Shown here: piece after piece, positions 1-9,187 of the stretch
Layout of the letters: every line of letters starts with the position of its first letter
Position numbering within the stretch: the stretch's first letter is position 1
Assembly (NCBI RefSeq): GCF_050871315.1
Contig: NZ_JBJLRE010000020.1
Reading direction: 5' to 3' (one strand)
Origin: Kineococcus gynurae
GTDB lineage: Bacteria > Actinomycetota > Actinomycetes > Actinomycetales > Kineococcaceae
Length of the DNA: 64,000 nt
Position numbers and translations under genes: made by a program
The notes under the pieces: model-generated
The model's input: the letters and a program-made list of their open reading frames with translations, nothing else
Told to the model about the DNA's origin: nothing
The model's database searches: none

Positions 1-2
1 GG

Positions 3-1136
3 TTGAGTCGCAAGCTGCCCACCGACGCGCTGGAGGCCCTGGTGGCCCTGCAGCGGGAGCTGGTCCGCCGGCACGACGCGGCGAACGCGACCCCGGAGGA
101 GGCCCGACGGGCCAACATCGAGATCCGTCAGCTCATGCGCCGGGTGGACAACTTCCTCCCCGAGATCGAGGAGGTCGCCGAGGAGCTCGTGCGCAGCGCC
201 GGCTACACCAGCGGGGCGCTGACCCACCGCACGGTCGCGCGGATGGCGGCCGACCTGGGGTTCACCATCGTCCACGTCGAGGACCTGCCGCACTCCGCCC
301 GGACGGTCACCGACCTCGCCCACGGGCGCATCTACCTCCCGCCGGCCTCGATCCCGGGCGGCCACGGGCTGCGTTCGCTCGCGCTGCAGGCCCTGGCCCA
401 CCGGGTGCTCGGCCACGAGCGTCCGAGCAGCTACACGGACTTCCTGCGGCAACGGCTGGAGATCAACTACTTCGCCGCGTCCTGCCTGATGCCGATGTCG
501 GCCTCGGTGGAGTACCTCTCCAACGCCAAGGCCGAGAAGGACCTCGCCGTCGAGGACTTCCGCGACGCGTTCGGCGTGACCCACGAGGCGGCGGCGCACC
601 GGCTGACCAACCTGCTGACGTCGCACCTCGGGATCCCGGTGCACTTCCTCCGGGTCAACGACGACGGCGTCCTCTACCGCGGCTACGAGAACGACGGCGT
701 CCCGTTCGTCGAGGACAACGACGGGGCGATCGAGGGACAACCCGTGTGCCGCCGGTGGACCGCGCGCGAGGTGTTCTCGGTGCGCAACCGCACGACCGAG
801 AACTACCAGTACACCGACACCCCGGCCGGGACGTTCTGGTGCTCCTCGCAGACCGGGGCCACCCGGGAGGGCGAGTTCTCGATCACGATCGGCGTGCCCT
901 ACGTGCACGCCAAGTGGTTCCGGGGCCGCGACACCCGGGTCCGGGCCAAGAGCTCCTGCCCGGACGCGAGCTGCTGCCGCCGTCCCGACGGCGAGCTCGC
1001 CGCGCGGTGGGCGGGTCGGTCCTGGCCCAGCGCGCGGCTGCACAGCCAGATCCTGGCGCCGCTGCCCTCGGGGTCGCACCCGGGTGTCGACGACAACGAC
1101 GTCTGGACGTTCCTGGACTCCCACGCCCCGCGCTGA
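3..1136 (+). CDS. RamB-like transcriptional regulator, C-terminal part (5' truncated by window edge)
   Basis: The reading frame enters from upstream, so the first codon shown is not the true start. The visible 377 residues lack the N-terminal HTH_XRE DNA-binding domain of this family (full proteins are about 470 residues). Residues ~75-200 resemble the ImmA/IrrE-like segment (QALAHRVLGHE, then RQRLEINYFAASCLMP), but a canonical HExxH zinc-protease motif is not visible, as is usual for RamB/ScfR-type regulators. The C-terminal half matches the DUF2083-type domain, with a Cys cluster (SSCPDASCC) near residue 320. Family members control acetate and glyoxylate-cycle or propionate genes in actinobacteria. 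It converges on the globin gene with a 12-nt gap. The family call is firm; the target genes are not known from this sequence. Confidence 0.8.
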   Translation: MSRKLPTDALEALVALQRELVRRHDAANATPEEARRANIEIRQLMRRVDNFLPEIEEVAEELVRSAGYTSGALTHRTVARMAADLGFTIVHVEDLPHSARTVTDLAHGRIYLPPASIPGGHGLRSLALQALAHRVLGHERPSSYTDFLRQRLEINYFAASCLMPMSASVEYLSNAKAEKDLAVEDFRDAFGVTHEAAAHRLTNLLTSHLGIPVHFLRVNDDGVLYRGYENDGVPFVEDNDGAIEGQPVCRRWTAREVFSVRNRTTENYQYTDTPAGTFWCSSQTGATREGEFSITIGVPYVHAKWFRGRDTRVRAKSSCPDASCCRRPDGELAARWAGRSWPSARLHSQILAPLPSGSHPGVDDNDVWTFLDSHAPR

Positions 1137-1148
1137 GGGCAGGTCCTC

Positions 1149-1607
1149 CTAGTCCTCGAAGGTGTTCAGCAGCGAGTGCGCGGCCCGGTCGAGGTAGTCC
1201 CAGAGCACGCCGTGGGCGGCGGGGGAGAGGTCGAGGGAGTCGACCGCCGCCCGCATGTGGGTCAGCCACCGGTCGCGCGCGTCGGGGTTGACCTTGAAAC
1301 CCCCGTGACGCATCCGGAGGCGCGGATGTCCGCGCTGCTCGGAGTAGGTCCCCGGCCCGCCCCAGTACTGCTCCAGGAACATCCTCAGACGCTGCTTCGC
1401 GGGTCCGAGGTCGGCCTCGGGGTACATGGGGCGCAGGACCTCGTCGGCCGCGACCCCGCCCTCTCCGTCCACCCCGTCGTAGAACCGGTCGACCAGGGTC
1501 ACGAAGGTGTCGTGCCCCCCGACCTCGTCGTAGAACGAGACGGTCCGGCCCCCGGCGCCGCCGGGCGTGCGGCCGAGGAGGTTCTGCGGGCGGGAGGGAA
1601 GGCTCAC
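1149..1607 (-). CDS. glbO: Group II truncated hemoglobin (trHbO-type globin)
   Basis: A small heme protein of the 2-over-2 globin fold that binds O2; trHbO proteins are implicated in oxygen chemistry and redox protection in actinobacteria. The 152-residue product carries the expected residues: Tyr43 (B10, RFYDG), the proximal His101 (F8, RMRHGGFKV) and Trp114 (G8, DRWLTHM). The first ~22 residues before SFYDEVGG are a poorly conserved extension. The GTG start overlaps the stop of the upstream DUF2867 gene as GTGA, indicating translational coupling. No start codon lies at SFYDE itself, which supports the upstream GTG. Confidence 0.9.
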   Translation of the reverse strand: MSLPSRPQNLLGRTPGGAGGRTVSFYDEVGGHDTFVTLVDRFYDGVDGEGGVAADEVLRPMYPEADLGPAKQRLRMFLEQYWGGPGTYSEQRGHPRLRMRHGGFKVNPDARDRWLTHMRAAVDSLDLSPAAHGVLWDYLDRAAHSLLNTFED

Positions 1608-3172
1608 CCGGCCATTCTCGCCGACCGCTGCCCCGCGTCGGTGGCGCCGGTGGCCAGCGCGCGCGACCGGGCCTCCGCGGTCTTGGTGATGTTCGCCTGC
1701 ATGCCCCCGAACACGATGCCGTGGAAGGGGGTGACCGCCGCCCAGTAGGCCTGACCCGCGAGTCCACGGGGGTGGAACAGGGCCCGCTGGCGGAACAGGG
1801 TGCGCCCCAGCGCGTCCCGCTCGACGTGCAGCTCCAGCCAGGCGAGCCCGGGGACCCGCATCTCGGCGCGCAACCGGATCATCCGGTTCTCCACCCGCTC
1901 CTCGACCCGCCACCAGTCGACCGCGTCGCCCACGATGAGGTGCTGGGGGTCGCGGCGGCCGCGGCGCAGCCCCGGCCCACCGGCGTAGCGGTCCATGATC
2001 CCGCGCAGCGACCAGGCGGTGGGCCAGGAGTACCAGCCGGACTCCCCACCGATCCCCTCCAGCACCGACCACAGCACCTCGGGCGGGGCGTCCACCACCG
2101 TCGTGCGCTCGTCCACGTAGAGGTTGCCGCCGGCCCAGTCGGGGTCGGAGGGCAGCGGGTCGCTCGGCGCACCCGGGACCGAGGCGGAGGACCAGCGGGT
2201 GACGACCTGGGCCTCGGAGATCTTCTGCAGGGCCAGCCCGACCGCCTCCTCGAAGCCGATCAGCCCGTCCGGCGGGTCGGCGACGTAGCGGGCGACGTCG
2301 TGCTCCTTGCAGACCACCTCGTGGACCAGGCTCTCGACCAGCGGCTGGGCGATCTCCTTGGGCACCGGCGTGACCACGCCGACCCAGTGGCTCGACAGGC
2401 GGGGGGTCAACACGTTGATCGGCAGGATGTAGCGCTTGGGCAGGCCGGCCACCGCGGCGTAGCCGCGCATCATGTCCAGGTACGTGACGACGTCGGGACC
2501 CCCGATGTCGAAGCCCCGGTTCACCTCTGGCGGCATGTCGGCCGAACCCACCAGGTAGCGCAGCACGTCGCGCACGGCGATGGGCTGGATGCGGTTCTTC
2601 ACCCAGCGCGGGCAGATCATCGCCGGGAGCCGCTCGGTGAGGTAGCGCATCATCTCGAAGCTCGCCGAGCCGGAGCCGAGGATGACCGCGGCCCGCAGCA
2701 CGGTGGTCGGCACCGGGGAGTCCAGCAGGATCTCCCCGACCTCGCGTCGCGACTCCAGGTGGGTCGAGAGCTCCTCGCCCTCGGGGTAGAGCCCGCCCAG
2801 GTAGATCATCCGGCCGACCCCGGCCTCGGCCGCCGCGCGGGCGAACGTGCGCGCGGTCCGCCGGTCGCGGGAGGAGAAGTGGTCGCCCCCGCTCATCGCG
2901 TGGATGAGGTAGTAGGCGACGTCGACCCCCTCCAGCGCGGGACGGAGCTGCTCGGGGTCGGAGGCGTCGCCCTGCACGACCTCGACGTCGTCGATCCACG
3001 GCCGGTCGCGCAGGGACTCCGGGCGCCGGGCGAGGGCCCGGACCCGGAACCCGTTCTCGAGGAGCACGGGGACCAGACGGCCCCCGATGTAGCCGGTCAC
3101 GCCGGTCACGAGCGCGAGACGGCCGGCCCCGTCGACGAAGGGTTCCAGGCTGGCGGTCCGGGACGAACTCAT
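1604..3172 (-). CDS. NAD(P)-binding SDR/NmrA-like protein with DUF2867
   Basis: An atypical short-chain dehydrogenase of 522 residues. The N-terminal Rossmann fold has the glycine motif TGVTGYIGGRL near residue 24. The region from about residue 340 (GNLYVDERTTVVDAPPEVLW) matches DUF2867, a START-like domain found fused to NmrA-type SDRs. Its substrate is unknown; it may be a redox sensor or a small-molecule reductase. It is the middle of a leftward run (mscS, this gene, globin) and overlaps the globin by 4 nt. The ATG at 3172 has no clear SD but a GAGACT hexamer lies 6 nt upstream, so it may be leaderless. Confidence 0.8.
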   Translation of the reverse strand: MSSSRTASLEPFVDGAGRLALVTGVTGYIGGRLVPVLLENGFRVRALARRPESLRDRPWIDDVEVVQGDASDPEQLRPALEGVDVAYYLIHAMSGGDHFSSRDRRTARTFARAAAEAGVGRMIYLGGLYPEGEELSTHLESRREVGEILLDSPVPTTVLRAAVILGSGSASFEMMRYLTERLPAMICPRWVKNRIQPIAVRDVLRYLVGSADMPPEVNRGFDIGGPDVVTYLDMMRGYAAVAGLPKRYILPINVLTPRLSSHWVGVVTPVPKEIAQPLVESLVHEVVCKEHDVARYVADPPDGLIGFEEAVGLALQKISEAQVVTRWSSASVPGAPSDPLPSDPDWAGGNLYVDERTTVVDAPPEVLWSVLEGIGGESGWYSWPTAWSLRGIMDRYAGGPGLRRGRRDPQHLIVGDAVDWWRVEERVENRMIRLRAEMRVPGLAWLELHVERDALGRTLFRQRALFHPRGLAGQAYWAAVTPFHGIVFGGMQANITKTAEARSRALATGATDAGQRSARMAG

Positions 3173-3269
3173 GCCGGAAGTCTCGGCCGCGCCCGCGCGG
3201 GGCGCGAGCCGAGACGATCAGCGGCGACGGGGGACGGTCCTCACCCGTCGCGGCCTCCGGTGGCGCCGC

Positions 3270-4472
3270 TCAGCCGCGGCGTGGCGCCGGGGTCTCGCGG
3301 TCGGCCGTCGGGGTGCTCGCGCCCGCCGACCCCGCGCCCGCGGCAGGACCCTGGCCGCCGGGGGCCTGGGCGGACTCGGCCGCCACGTCGGCCTCGCTGG
3401 GCGGCGGCGGGTGGCACTCGTCGTGCACGGTGCTCGCGGCGCGCGCGCCGGCCCGCGGGGCCCGCGGCGGGTGACGCTCCTCGTTGCGCAACCAGACGGT
3501 GCTCTGCAGGTAGGGGATCTCGATGCCCTCGGCGTCGAAGACCGCCTTGATGCGCCGGCGCAGCTCCCGCTGCACGGCCCACTGCTGCAGGGGGGCGGTC
3601 TTCACGACCAGGCGCAGGACGACCCCGCCGGTGTCCATGGCCTCCACGCCCCAGACCTCGACCGGGCCGATGACCAGGGCCTTCCACTCGTCCTCGGCCG
3701 CGAGCTTGTCCCCGACGCGCTGCAGCACCTCGTGCACGTGGGAGAGGTCGGACTCGTAGGTCACCGAGACGTCGATGACCGCGCGGGCCCAGCCCTGGCT
3801 CTGGTTGCCGACCCGCAGGATCTCGCCGTTGCGGACGTACCAGACGGTCCCGTTCACGTCGCGCACCCGCGTCACCCGGAGCCCGACCGCCTCGACGGTG
3901 CCCGAGGCGTCCCCGAGGTCCACGACGTCGCCGACGCCGTACTGGTCCTCGGCCAGCATGAAGATGCCGGACAGGAAGTCCTTCACCAGGCTCTGCGCCC
4001 CGAACCCGAGCGCGACCCCGACGATCCCGGCCGAGGCGATGAACGGCGCGATGTTGAGGTCGAGCTGGGCCAGCACCATGAGGACCACGAGCACCCCGAT
4101 GACGAGGGTGGCCGTGCTCTTCAGGACCGAGCCCAGCGTCTCGGCGCGCTGGTGGCGGCGCTCCGAGAGCAGCGGGGAGCTCTCCATCAGACCGTTGCGG
4201 CGCCCGGCGTTGCGGGTCACCCGCGCCCCGCCGGCCGCGATCCCGGCCACCGTGCGGTCGATGACCTTGAGCAGCAGGTAGCGGGCGACGAAACCGATCA
4301 CGAGGATGAGCAGGACCTGGACCAGGACCGAGGAGATCAACCCGGCCCAGCTCGATCCGGTCCAGCCGTGGACCACCCCGCAGATGTTGGGCGAGTCGGT
4401 GGTGCAGACGTCGTTGGCCAGCGGACTGGCGGTCCCCGTGAGGACTCCGTCGGGCAGGGTCAGGCCGAGCAC
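3270..4472 (-). CDS. Small-conductance mechanosensitive channel (MscS family)
   Basis: A 400-residue membrane channel that opens under membrane tension to release solutes during hypo-osmotic shock. An N-terminal segment is followed by hydrophobic helices at ~45-65, ~133-155 and ~160-190 (GIVGVALGFGAQSLVKDFLSG is the pore-lining TM3 signature). The MscS beta domain and the alpha/beta vestibule follow. The C-terminal ~60 residues are Pro/Ala/Glu-rich and probably disordered. The GTG start at 4472 has an AAGGAG 11 nt upstream, a little far, so the start is less certain than the family. It lies 97 nt upstream of the SDR gene on the same strand. Confidence 0.88.
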   Translation of the reverse strand: MLGLTLPDGVLTGTASPLANDVCTTDSPNICGVVHGWTGSSWAGLISSVLVQVLLILVIGFVARYLLLKVIDRTVAGIAAGGARVTRNAGRRNGLMESSPLLSERRHQRAETLGSVLKSTATLVIGVLVVLMVLAQLDLNIAPFIASAGIVGVALGFGAQSLVKDFLSGIFMLAEDQYGVGDVVDLGDASGTVEAVGLRVTRVRDVNGTVWYVRNGEILRVGNQSQGWARAVIDVSVTYESDLSHVHEVLQRVGDKLAAEDEWKALVIGPVEVWGVEAMDTGGVVLRLVVKTAPLQQWAVQRELRRRIKAVFDAEGIEIPYLQSTVWLRNEERHPPRAPRAGARAASTVHDECHPPPPSEADVAAESAQAPGGQGPAAGAGSAGASTPTADRETPAPRRG

Positions 4473-4505
4473 GGTCGAGGGTTCTCCTTGGTGCGTCGTC
4501 GGTTC

Positions 4506-4553
4506 GGTCGTGCGTGCGTGCGTGCGGTCGTGCGTGCGGTCGTCCGGTCGTTC
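4506..4553. repeat. Short tandem repeat of GTGC/GGTC type upstream of mscS
   Basis: The gap between the prolyl oligopeptidase and mscS contains four consecutive GTGC units followed by variants (GTGCGTGCGGTCGTCCGGTC). It sits about 35 nt before the mscS start, where a change in copy number could alter promoter or leader spacing. Most likely a neutral microsatellite. Confidence 0.6.
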
Positions 4554-4577
4554 GGGGGTGGCCGGCTCCCGGCCCGC

Positions 4578-6770
4578 TCAGTCCCGTCGGACCGAGAGGT
4601 CCAGGCCGGTCCGGTCGGCCGCGAAGCACAGGGTGTCGCGGACCAGGCGGGCCCCGCGAGTCAGGGACCGGGACCCGTGCCCCACGTCGGCCTCGCGCCG
4701 GAGCAGGACGGGCGCCTCCTCGGCCGTGGCCGTGGTGGCGTGCTGCAGGGCCGCGCACATCTTGCGCGCGTGCAGCGGGTCGACCCGGCTGTCACCGTCG
4801 AAGACCGTGAACAGCACCGCCGGGTAGCGGACCCCGGGCCGGACGTGGTGGTAGGGGGAGTAGCCGAGCAGCCACCCGAACTCCTCCGCGTCCGCGGCCC
4901 GACCGTACTCGTCGTTCCACGTCGCGCCCAAGCCGTGCTCCTCGTAGCGGAGCATGTCGAGCAGCGGCGCCGAGCACAGGACGGCCCGGTACAGCGCGGG
5001 CTCCTGGACGCAGACGGCCCCCACCAGCAGCCCCCCGTTCGAGCCGCCGGAGACGCACAGCTGCTCGGGCGTCGTCCAACCGCCCGCGACCAGCGCCCGG
5101 GCCGCCGCGTGGCAGTCGTCGAACACGTTCTGCTTGTGCTCGCGCATGCCGGCCCGGTGCCACTCCTCCCCCTCCTCGCCGCCGCCGCGCAGGTTGGCGA
5201 CCACGTAGACCCCGCCGGCCTCGACCCAGGCCAGCGCGTCGGGGGCGTAGTGGGGGGCCAGGCTGATCCCGAAGCCCCCGTAGCCGTAGAGGATGGTCGG
5301 GGCGGGTCGGGGGGGCCCGCCCTCGGCCGTCAGGGCGTCGGCCCGGGCCACCACGCGCATCCGGACCACCGTCTCGTCGCGGCTGCGGAACTCCACCAGT
5401 CGGCTCACGACGTCCGGCACCCGCACCGCCCCCGGCGGGCGGGCCACCACCTCGAGCACACCGGTCCGGGCGTCGAAGCGGTGCACCGCGGCCGGGGTGG
5501 TCGTGTCGCTCCAGCCGAACCAGAGCTCGGGCCCGCCCTCGGGCCGGGTGAGCAGACCGCCGACCGATCCGGCCCCGGGCAGCGCGACCGTGCCGGCGCG
5601 ACCCGGACGGCGCTCGCCGGTGGCCAGGTCGTGGACGGTCAGCTCGGCCACGGTGTGCCGGGTCCAGGCCGCGACCAGCAGCGGCTCGGGGAGGTCGGGA
5701 CCGTCGAGCACGGCGACGTCGTCGAGGACGGCCGCGGGGTCGCGGTCGGGGGCGTCGGCGGCCAGGACGTCGCGCCAGTGCTCGGGACCGGGGCGCTGCG
5801 GGGTGGCCACGGCGAGCCGCCCGCGCGGTGCGTCGAGGTCGGTGACGACGTAGAGCCGACCGTCGCGGCCCACCCAGGCGCCGGTCTGGGCGTCGCGACC
5901 GACCACCACCTCCGTGAGCACGGGCTGCGCCGCGTCGCCCGCCCCCAGGTCGGCGATCCAGACGTCGTTGCGCGGGGCCGTCCCGTCGGAGGCGCTGACC
6001 ACGAGCCAGCGTCCGTCGCGCGAGGTCCAGACCCCGTAGTAGGTGGTCATCGGCCGCCCGGCACCGAAGACCTCGGTCTCGGTGGCCTCCTCCGGGCGCT
6101 GCGGGTGGAAGCGGCGCAGCACCACCCGACGGTGGTACTGCCGCTCCGCCTCGGGCAGCTCCTCCGGGGGTCGACGGCGCACGTAGAAGAAGGCCCGGGT
6201 GCCGTCCGCGGCCACCGGCAGCCAGGCGACGGGGGAGTAGCGGGCCCGGTCCAGCGCGGGACCCACGTGCTCACCGGTGGCCACGTCGAGGACGCGCAGG
6301 ACGCTCTCCTCGCTGCCGCCCTCGGAGACCTGGTAGGCCAGCAGGTCGCCCTCGACGTCGGGCCGCCAGGAGTCCAGCGTGGTCGTGCCGGCCGGGTCGA
6401 TCGCCATCGGGTCGACCAGCACCCGCGAGTCGCCGTCGGCCTCCTCGACGTGCAGCACCGCGTGCTCGGCCTGCGGTTCGCGCCGGGTCCGGAACACGCG
6501 TCCGCCGCGGTGCACCGGGGCGCCCACCGACCCGGTCGCCATGAGGTCGAGGACCCGGCGTTCCACGGCCTCGCGGGCGGGAAGGCCCTCCATCGCCCGC
6601 GCGAACCGCTCGTCCTGCTCCTGCGCCCAGGCGCGGGTGCGGGGACCGGTCGCGTCCTCCAGCCACCGGTAGGGGTCGGCCACCGCGTGCCCGTGCCGTT
6701 CCTCGACGAGGTCGGAGCGCGGTGCGAGGGGGGTGTCCTGCGGTGCGGGGGTGTCCTGGGGCTGGCTCAC
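4578..6770 (-). CDS. S9A prolyl oligopeptidase
   Basis: A cytosolic serine peptidase that cleaves proline-containing oligopeptides. The first ~400 residues form the seven-bladed propeller (begins APRSDLVEERHGHAVADPYRWLED, shown here only in outline). The alpha/beta hydrolase domain carries the nucleophile Ser577 in GGSNGG and the catalytic His698 in VGHGSRS, with the Asp in the FDGDSRVDP stretch. No signal peptide is seen. I chose the GTG at 6770 rather than the in-frame ATG at 6833, because TACAGT sits exactly 7 nt before this GTG, a typical leaderless actinobacterial promoter, whereas the longer N-terminus is unlike the family. Product 730 residues. Confidence 0.88.
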   Translation of the reverse strand: MSQPQDTPAPQDTPLAPRSDLVEERHGHAVADPYRWLEDATGPRTRAWAQEQDERFARAMEGLPAREAVERRVLDLMATGSVGAPVHRGGRVFRTRREPQAEHAVLHVEEADGDSRVLVDPMAIDPAGTTTLDSWRPDVEGDLLAYQVSEGGSEESVLRVLDVATGEHVGPALDRARYSPVAWLPVAADGTRAFFYVRRRPPEELPEAERQYHRRVVLRRFHPQRPEEATETEVFGAGRPMTTYYGVWTSRDGRWLVVSASDGTAPRNDVWIADLGAGDAAQPVLTEVVVGRDAQTGAWVGRDGRLYVVTDLDAPRGRLAVATPQRPGPEHWRDVLAADAPDRDPAAVLDDVAVLDGPDLPEPLLVAAWTRHTVAELTVHDLATGERRPGRAGTVALPGAGSVGGLLTRPEGGPELWFGWSDTTTPAAVHRFDARTGVLEVVARPPGAVRVPDVVSRLVEFRSRDETVVRMRVVARADALTAEGGPPRPAPTILYGYGGFGISLAPHYAPDALAWVEAGGVYVVANLRGGGEEGEEWHRAGMREHKQNVFDDCHAAARALVAGGWTTPEQLCVSGGSNGGLLVGAVCVQEPALYRAVLCSAPLLDMLRYEEHGLGATWNDEYGRAADAEEFGWLLGYSPYHHVRPGVRYPAVLFTVFDGDSRVDPLHARKMCAALQHATTATAEEAPVLLRREADVGHGSRSLTRGARLVRDTLCFAADRTGLDLSVRRD

Positions 6771-6777
6771 CCCGGTC

Positions 6778-6783
6778 ACTGTA
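6778..6783 (-). promoter_or_regulatory. -10 box (TACAGT) for leaderless prolyl oligopeptidase mRNA
   Basis: TACAGT fits TANNNT and ends 7 nt before the GTG at 6770, so the transcript would begin at the start codon. No convincing -35 box is visible. Confidence 0.6.
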
Positions 6784-6892
6784 GGCAGGGGGCCCGACAC
6801 CACGGCCGCGTCCGGTTCCCTCACCGGGGACACGCCCGGCCGCCGCGCGGGCTGGGCGCGCCGCTGCGGGGTCGCTCTGGCAGAGTCGTCGC

Positions 6893-9085
6893 GTGTCGCA
6901 CGCCTGGTCCGGATCGCCGTCCGCCGCCGACGTCTCCGAACGTCCCTCCGCCCAGCTCAGCGCCCTGGCCGAGTCCCTCGGCGTGGCCACCTCCTTCACC
7001 GACTGGCAGGGCCGCACCACCGAGGCCTCCCTCGGCACCGTCACCGCCGTGCTCACGGCGATGGGCCTCGACGTCTCGGACCCGGCCGCGGTCGCGGCCA
7101 GCGCCGAGGAGGTCCGGTTGCGGCCCTGGCGACGCACCCTGCCGCCGATCGTCGTGGTCCGGGAGGGACAGCTCGCGCTCGTCCCCGTCCACGTGCCGCA
7201 CGGGGATCCGGTGGAGCTCGTCGTCGAGATCGAGGACGACGAGGGGTGGGCTCCCCTGCGCCAGGTCGAGCGCTGGGTCGACCCCGTCCACGTCGACGGA
7301 CGACTGACCGGCCGGGCGACCTTCGAGGTCCCCGACGACCTGCCCCTGGGCTGGCACGTCCTGCGGGCGCACTCCCCGGCCGGGGAGGTGACCTGCCCGC
7401 TCGTGGTGACGCCCGACGTCCTGGAGCTGCCGGACCTGCTGCAGACGCGCCGCGTCTGGGGGGTCCAGGCCCAGCTCTACTCCGTCCGCTCCCGGGCCTC
7501 CTGGGGCGTCGGCGACCTGGCCGACCTGGCCGACCTCGCCGCCACCGCGGCCGGTCAGGGAGCCGGATGGGTCCTGGTCAACCCGCTCGCCGCGGCCCAA
7601 CCGGTCCCCCCGATGGAGTCCTCGCCCTACCTGCCCACCACCCGACGCTTCGTGAACCCGCTCTACCTGCGGGTGGAGGACGTGCGGGAGTACGGCTACC
7701 TGCGACCCGAGGACCGCCGCGCCGTGGAGGCGCTGGCCCGCGAGCTGCGTCCGCTCAACGCCGATCCCGGTGAGATCGACCGGGACCGGGTCTGGACGGC
7801 GAAGCGGGAGGCCCTGCAGATCCTCTTCGACCACGGTCGCAGTCCGGCCCGGGAGGCCGCGTTCCGTCGTTACTGCACCTCGGAGGACCCGGGGCTGACC
7901 GGGTTCGCGCAGTGGTGCGCGCTGGCCGAGACCCACGGGCTGTCCACCGCCGACTGGCCCGCGACGGCCCGGACCCCGGAGGCCGCCGCGGCGTCGGGGG
8001 CGCTGGACGACCTCGCCGACCGGGTCGACTTCTACCGGTGGCTGCAGTGGCAGTGCGACGAGCAGCTGCGCGACGCCCAGGACTCGGCCACCGCGCCCGG
8101 GACGGGACCGGGCATCGTGCACGACCTCGCCGTGGGCGTGCACCCCGACGGGGCGGACGTGTGGACGCTGGGTCCGGCCCTCGCCCGCGGGGTCACGGTC
8201 GGCGCGCCGCCGGACCCGTTCAACCAGCAGGGGCAGGACTGGTCGCAACCGCCGTGGCGGCCCGACGCCCTGGCCGAGCAGGCCTACACCCCGTTCCGGG
8301 ACATGGTGCGCACCATCCTCCGCCACGCCGGGGGCCTGCGGGTCGACCACGTCATCGGCCTGTTCCGGCTCTGGTGGATCCCCGAGGGCGCTCCGCCCAC
8401 CGAGGGCACCTACGTCCGCTACGACCACGACGCGCTGATCGGCATCCTGGCCCTCGAGGCGCAGCGGGCCGGGGCCGTCGTGGTCGGGGAGGACCTCGGC
8501 ACGGTCGAGCCGTGGGTGCGGGACTACCTGGCCGAGCGCGGGGTGCTCGGGACCTCGGTGCTGTGGTTCGAGTTCGACGGCGACGAACCCCGTGACCCCC
8601 GGCGCTACCGGGAGCTGGCCCTGTCCACGGTCACGGTCCACGACCTCCCGCCCACCGCGGGATACCTCGCCCAGGAGCACGTGGCCCTGCGCGAACGGCT
8701 CGGGCTGCTGACGCGACCCGTCGAGGAGGAGCGCTCGCGCGATCGCGCCGAGCAGGAACGCATCCTGGAACGGGTGCGGCGCAGCGGCTTCCTCGACACG
8801 CTCCCGGACCCGGACGGTCAAGGGGGGCCGGACGAGCAGTCCGTGGTCGAGGCCCTGCACCGGTACCTGGCGACGTCACCCTCGCTGATGCTGGGGGTCT
8901 CCCTGGTCGACATGGTGGGTGACCACCGCACGCAGAACCAACCCGGGACGGCGCTGGAGTACCCGAACTGGCGGATGCCGCTCTGCGGCCCCGACGGCGC
9001 GGTCGTCCTGCTGGACGACCTGGGGACGGACGCCCGGGCCCGGTCGCTGGCCAAGGCCGTCGACGAGGCGGTCCGGCCGGCCTGA
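6893..9085 (+). CDS. malQ: 4-alpha-glucanotransferase (amylomaltase)
   Basis: Transfers alpha-1,4-glucan segments between maltodextrins, linking glycogen or maltose use to free glucose (GH77). The 730-residue protein has the actinobacterial N-terminal beta-domain extension (residues ~1-170), then the TIM barrel. Diagnostic motifs are LRVDHVIGLFRLWWIPEG (nucleophile Asp region), VVGEDLGTVEPWV (acid/base Glu) and VHDLPPTAGY. The GTG at 6893 is preceded by CAGAGT 6 nt upstream, so it may be leaderless. It is divergent from the prolyl oligopeptidase and convergent with pepN, separated by a strong hairpin. Confidence 0.95.
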   Translation: MSHAWSGSPSAADVSERPSAQLSALAESLGVATSFTDWQGRTTEASLGTVTAVLTAMGLDVSDPAAVAASAEEVRLRPWRRTLPPIVVVREGQLALVPVHVPHGDPVELVVEIEDDEGWAPLRQVERWVDPVHVDGRLTGRATFEVPDDLPLGWHVLRAHSPAGEVTCPLVVTPDVLELPDLLQTRRVWGVQAQLYSVRSRASWGVGDLADLADLAATAAGQGAGWVLVNPLAAAQPVPPMESSPYLPTTRRFVNPLYLRVEDVREYGYLRPEDRRAVEALARELRPLNADPGEIDRDRVWTAKREALQILFDHGRSPAREAAFRRYCTSEDPGLTGFAQWCALAETHGLSTADWPATARTPEAAAASGALDDLADRVDFYRWLQWQCDEQLRDAQDSATAPGTGPGIVHDLAVGVHPDGADVWTLGPALARGVTVGAPPDPFNQQGQDWSQPPWRPDALAEQAYTPFRDMVRTILRHAGGLRVDHVIGLFRLWWIPEGAPPTEGTYVRYDHDALIGILALEAQRAGAVVVGEDLGTVEPWVRDYLAERGVLGTSVLWFEFDGDEPRDPRRYRELALSTVTVHDLPPTAGYLAQEHVALRERLGLLTRPVEEERSRDRAEQERILERVRRSGFLDTLPDPDGQGGPDEQSVVEALHRYLATSPSLMLGVSLVDMVGDHRTQNQPGTALEYPNWRMPLCGPDGAVVLLDDLGTDARARSLAKAVDEAVRPA

Positions 9086-9142
9086 CGGCCCGCGCCCGAC
9101 ATCCGGCTGACGACGCGGCCGGCGACGCGGCCCACGACGCAC

Positions 9143-9176
9143 CCGGCCCGCACCTCCTTCCGGAGGTGCGGGCCGG
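9143..9176. terminator. Bidirectional terminator between malQ and pepN
   Basis: A perfect 15-bp stem (CCGGCCCGCACCTCC and its complement) with a TTCC tetraloop lies between convergent genes. There is no U-tract, as is usual at this GC content. Confidence 0.8.
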
Positions 9177-9187
9177 TGTCGTTCAGG

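Noticed and set aside
6771..6833. Longer prolyl oligopeptidase start at ATG 6833
   Set aside because: The added residues are unlike the family and would contain the TACAGT promoter element of the GTG at 6770.
3171..7307. A 1378-codon plus-strand open frame
   Set aside because: It is the antisense shadow of mscS and the prolyl oligopeptidase; composition is His/Arg/Gly/Pro-rich without domains, typical of non-coding frames at high GC.
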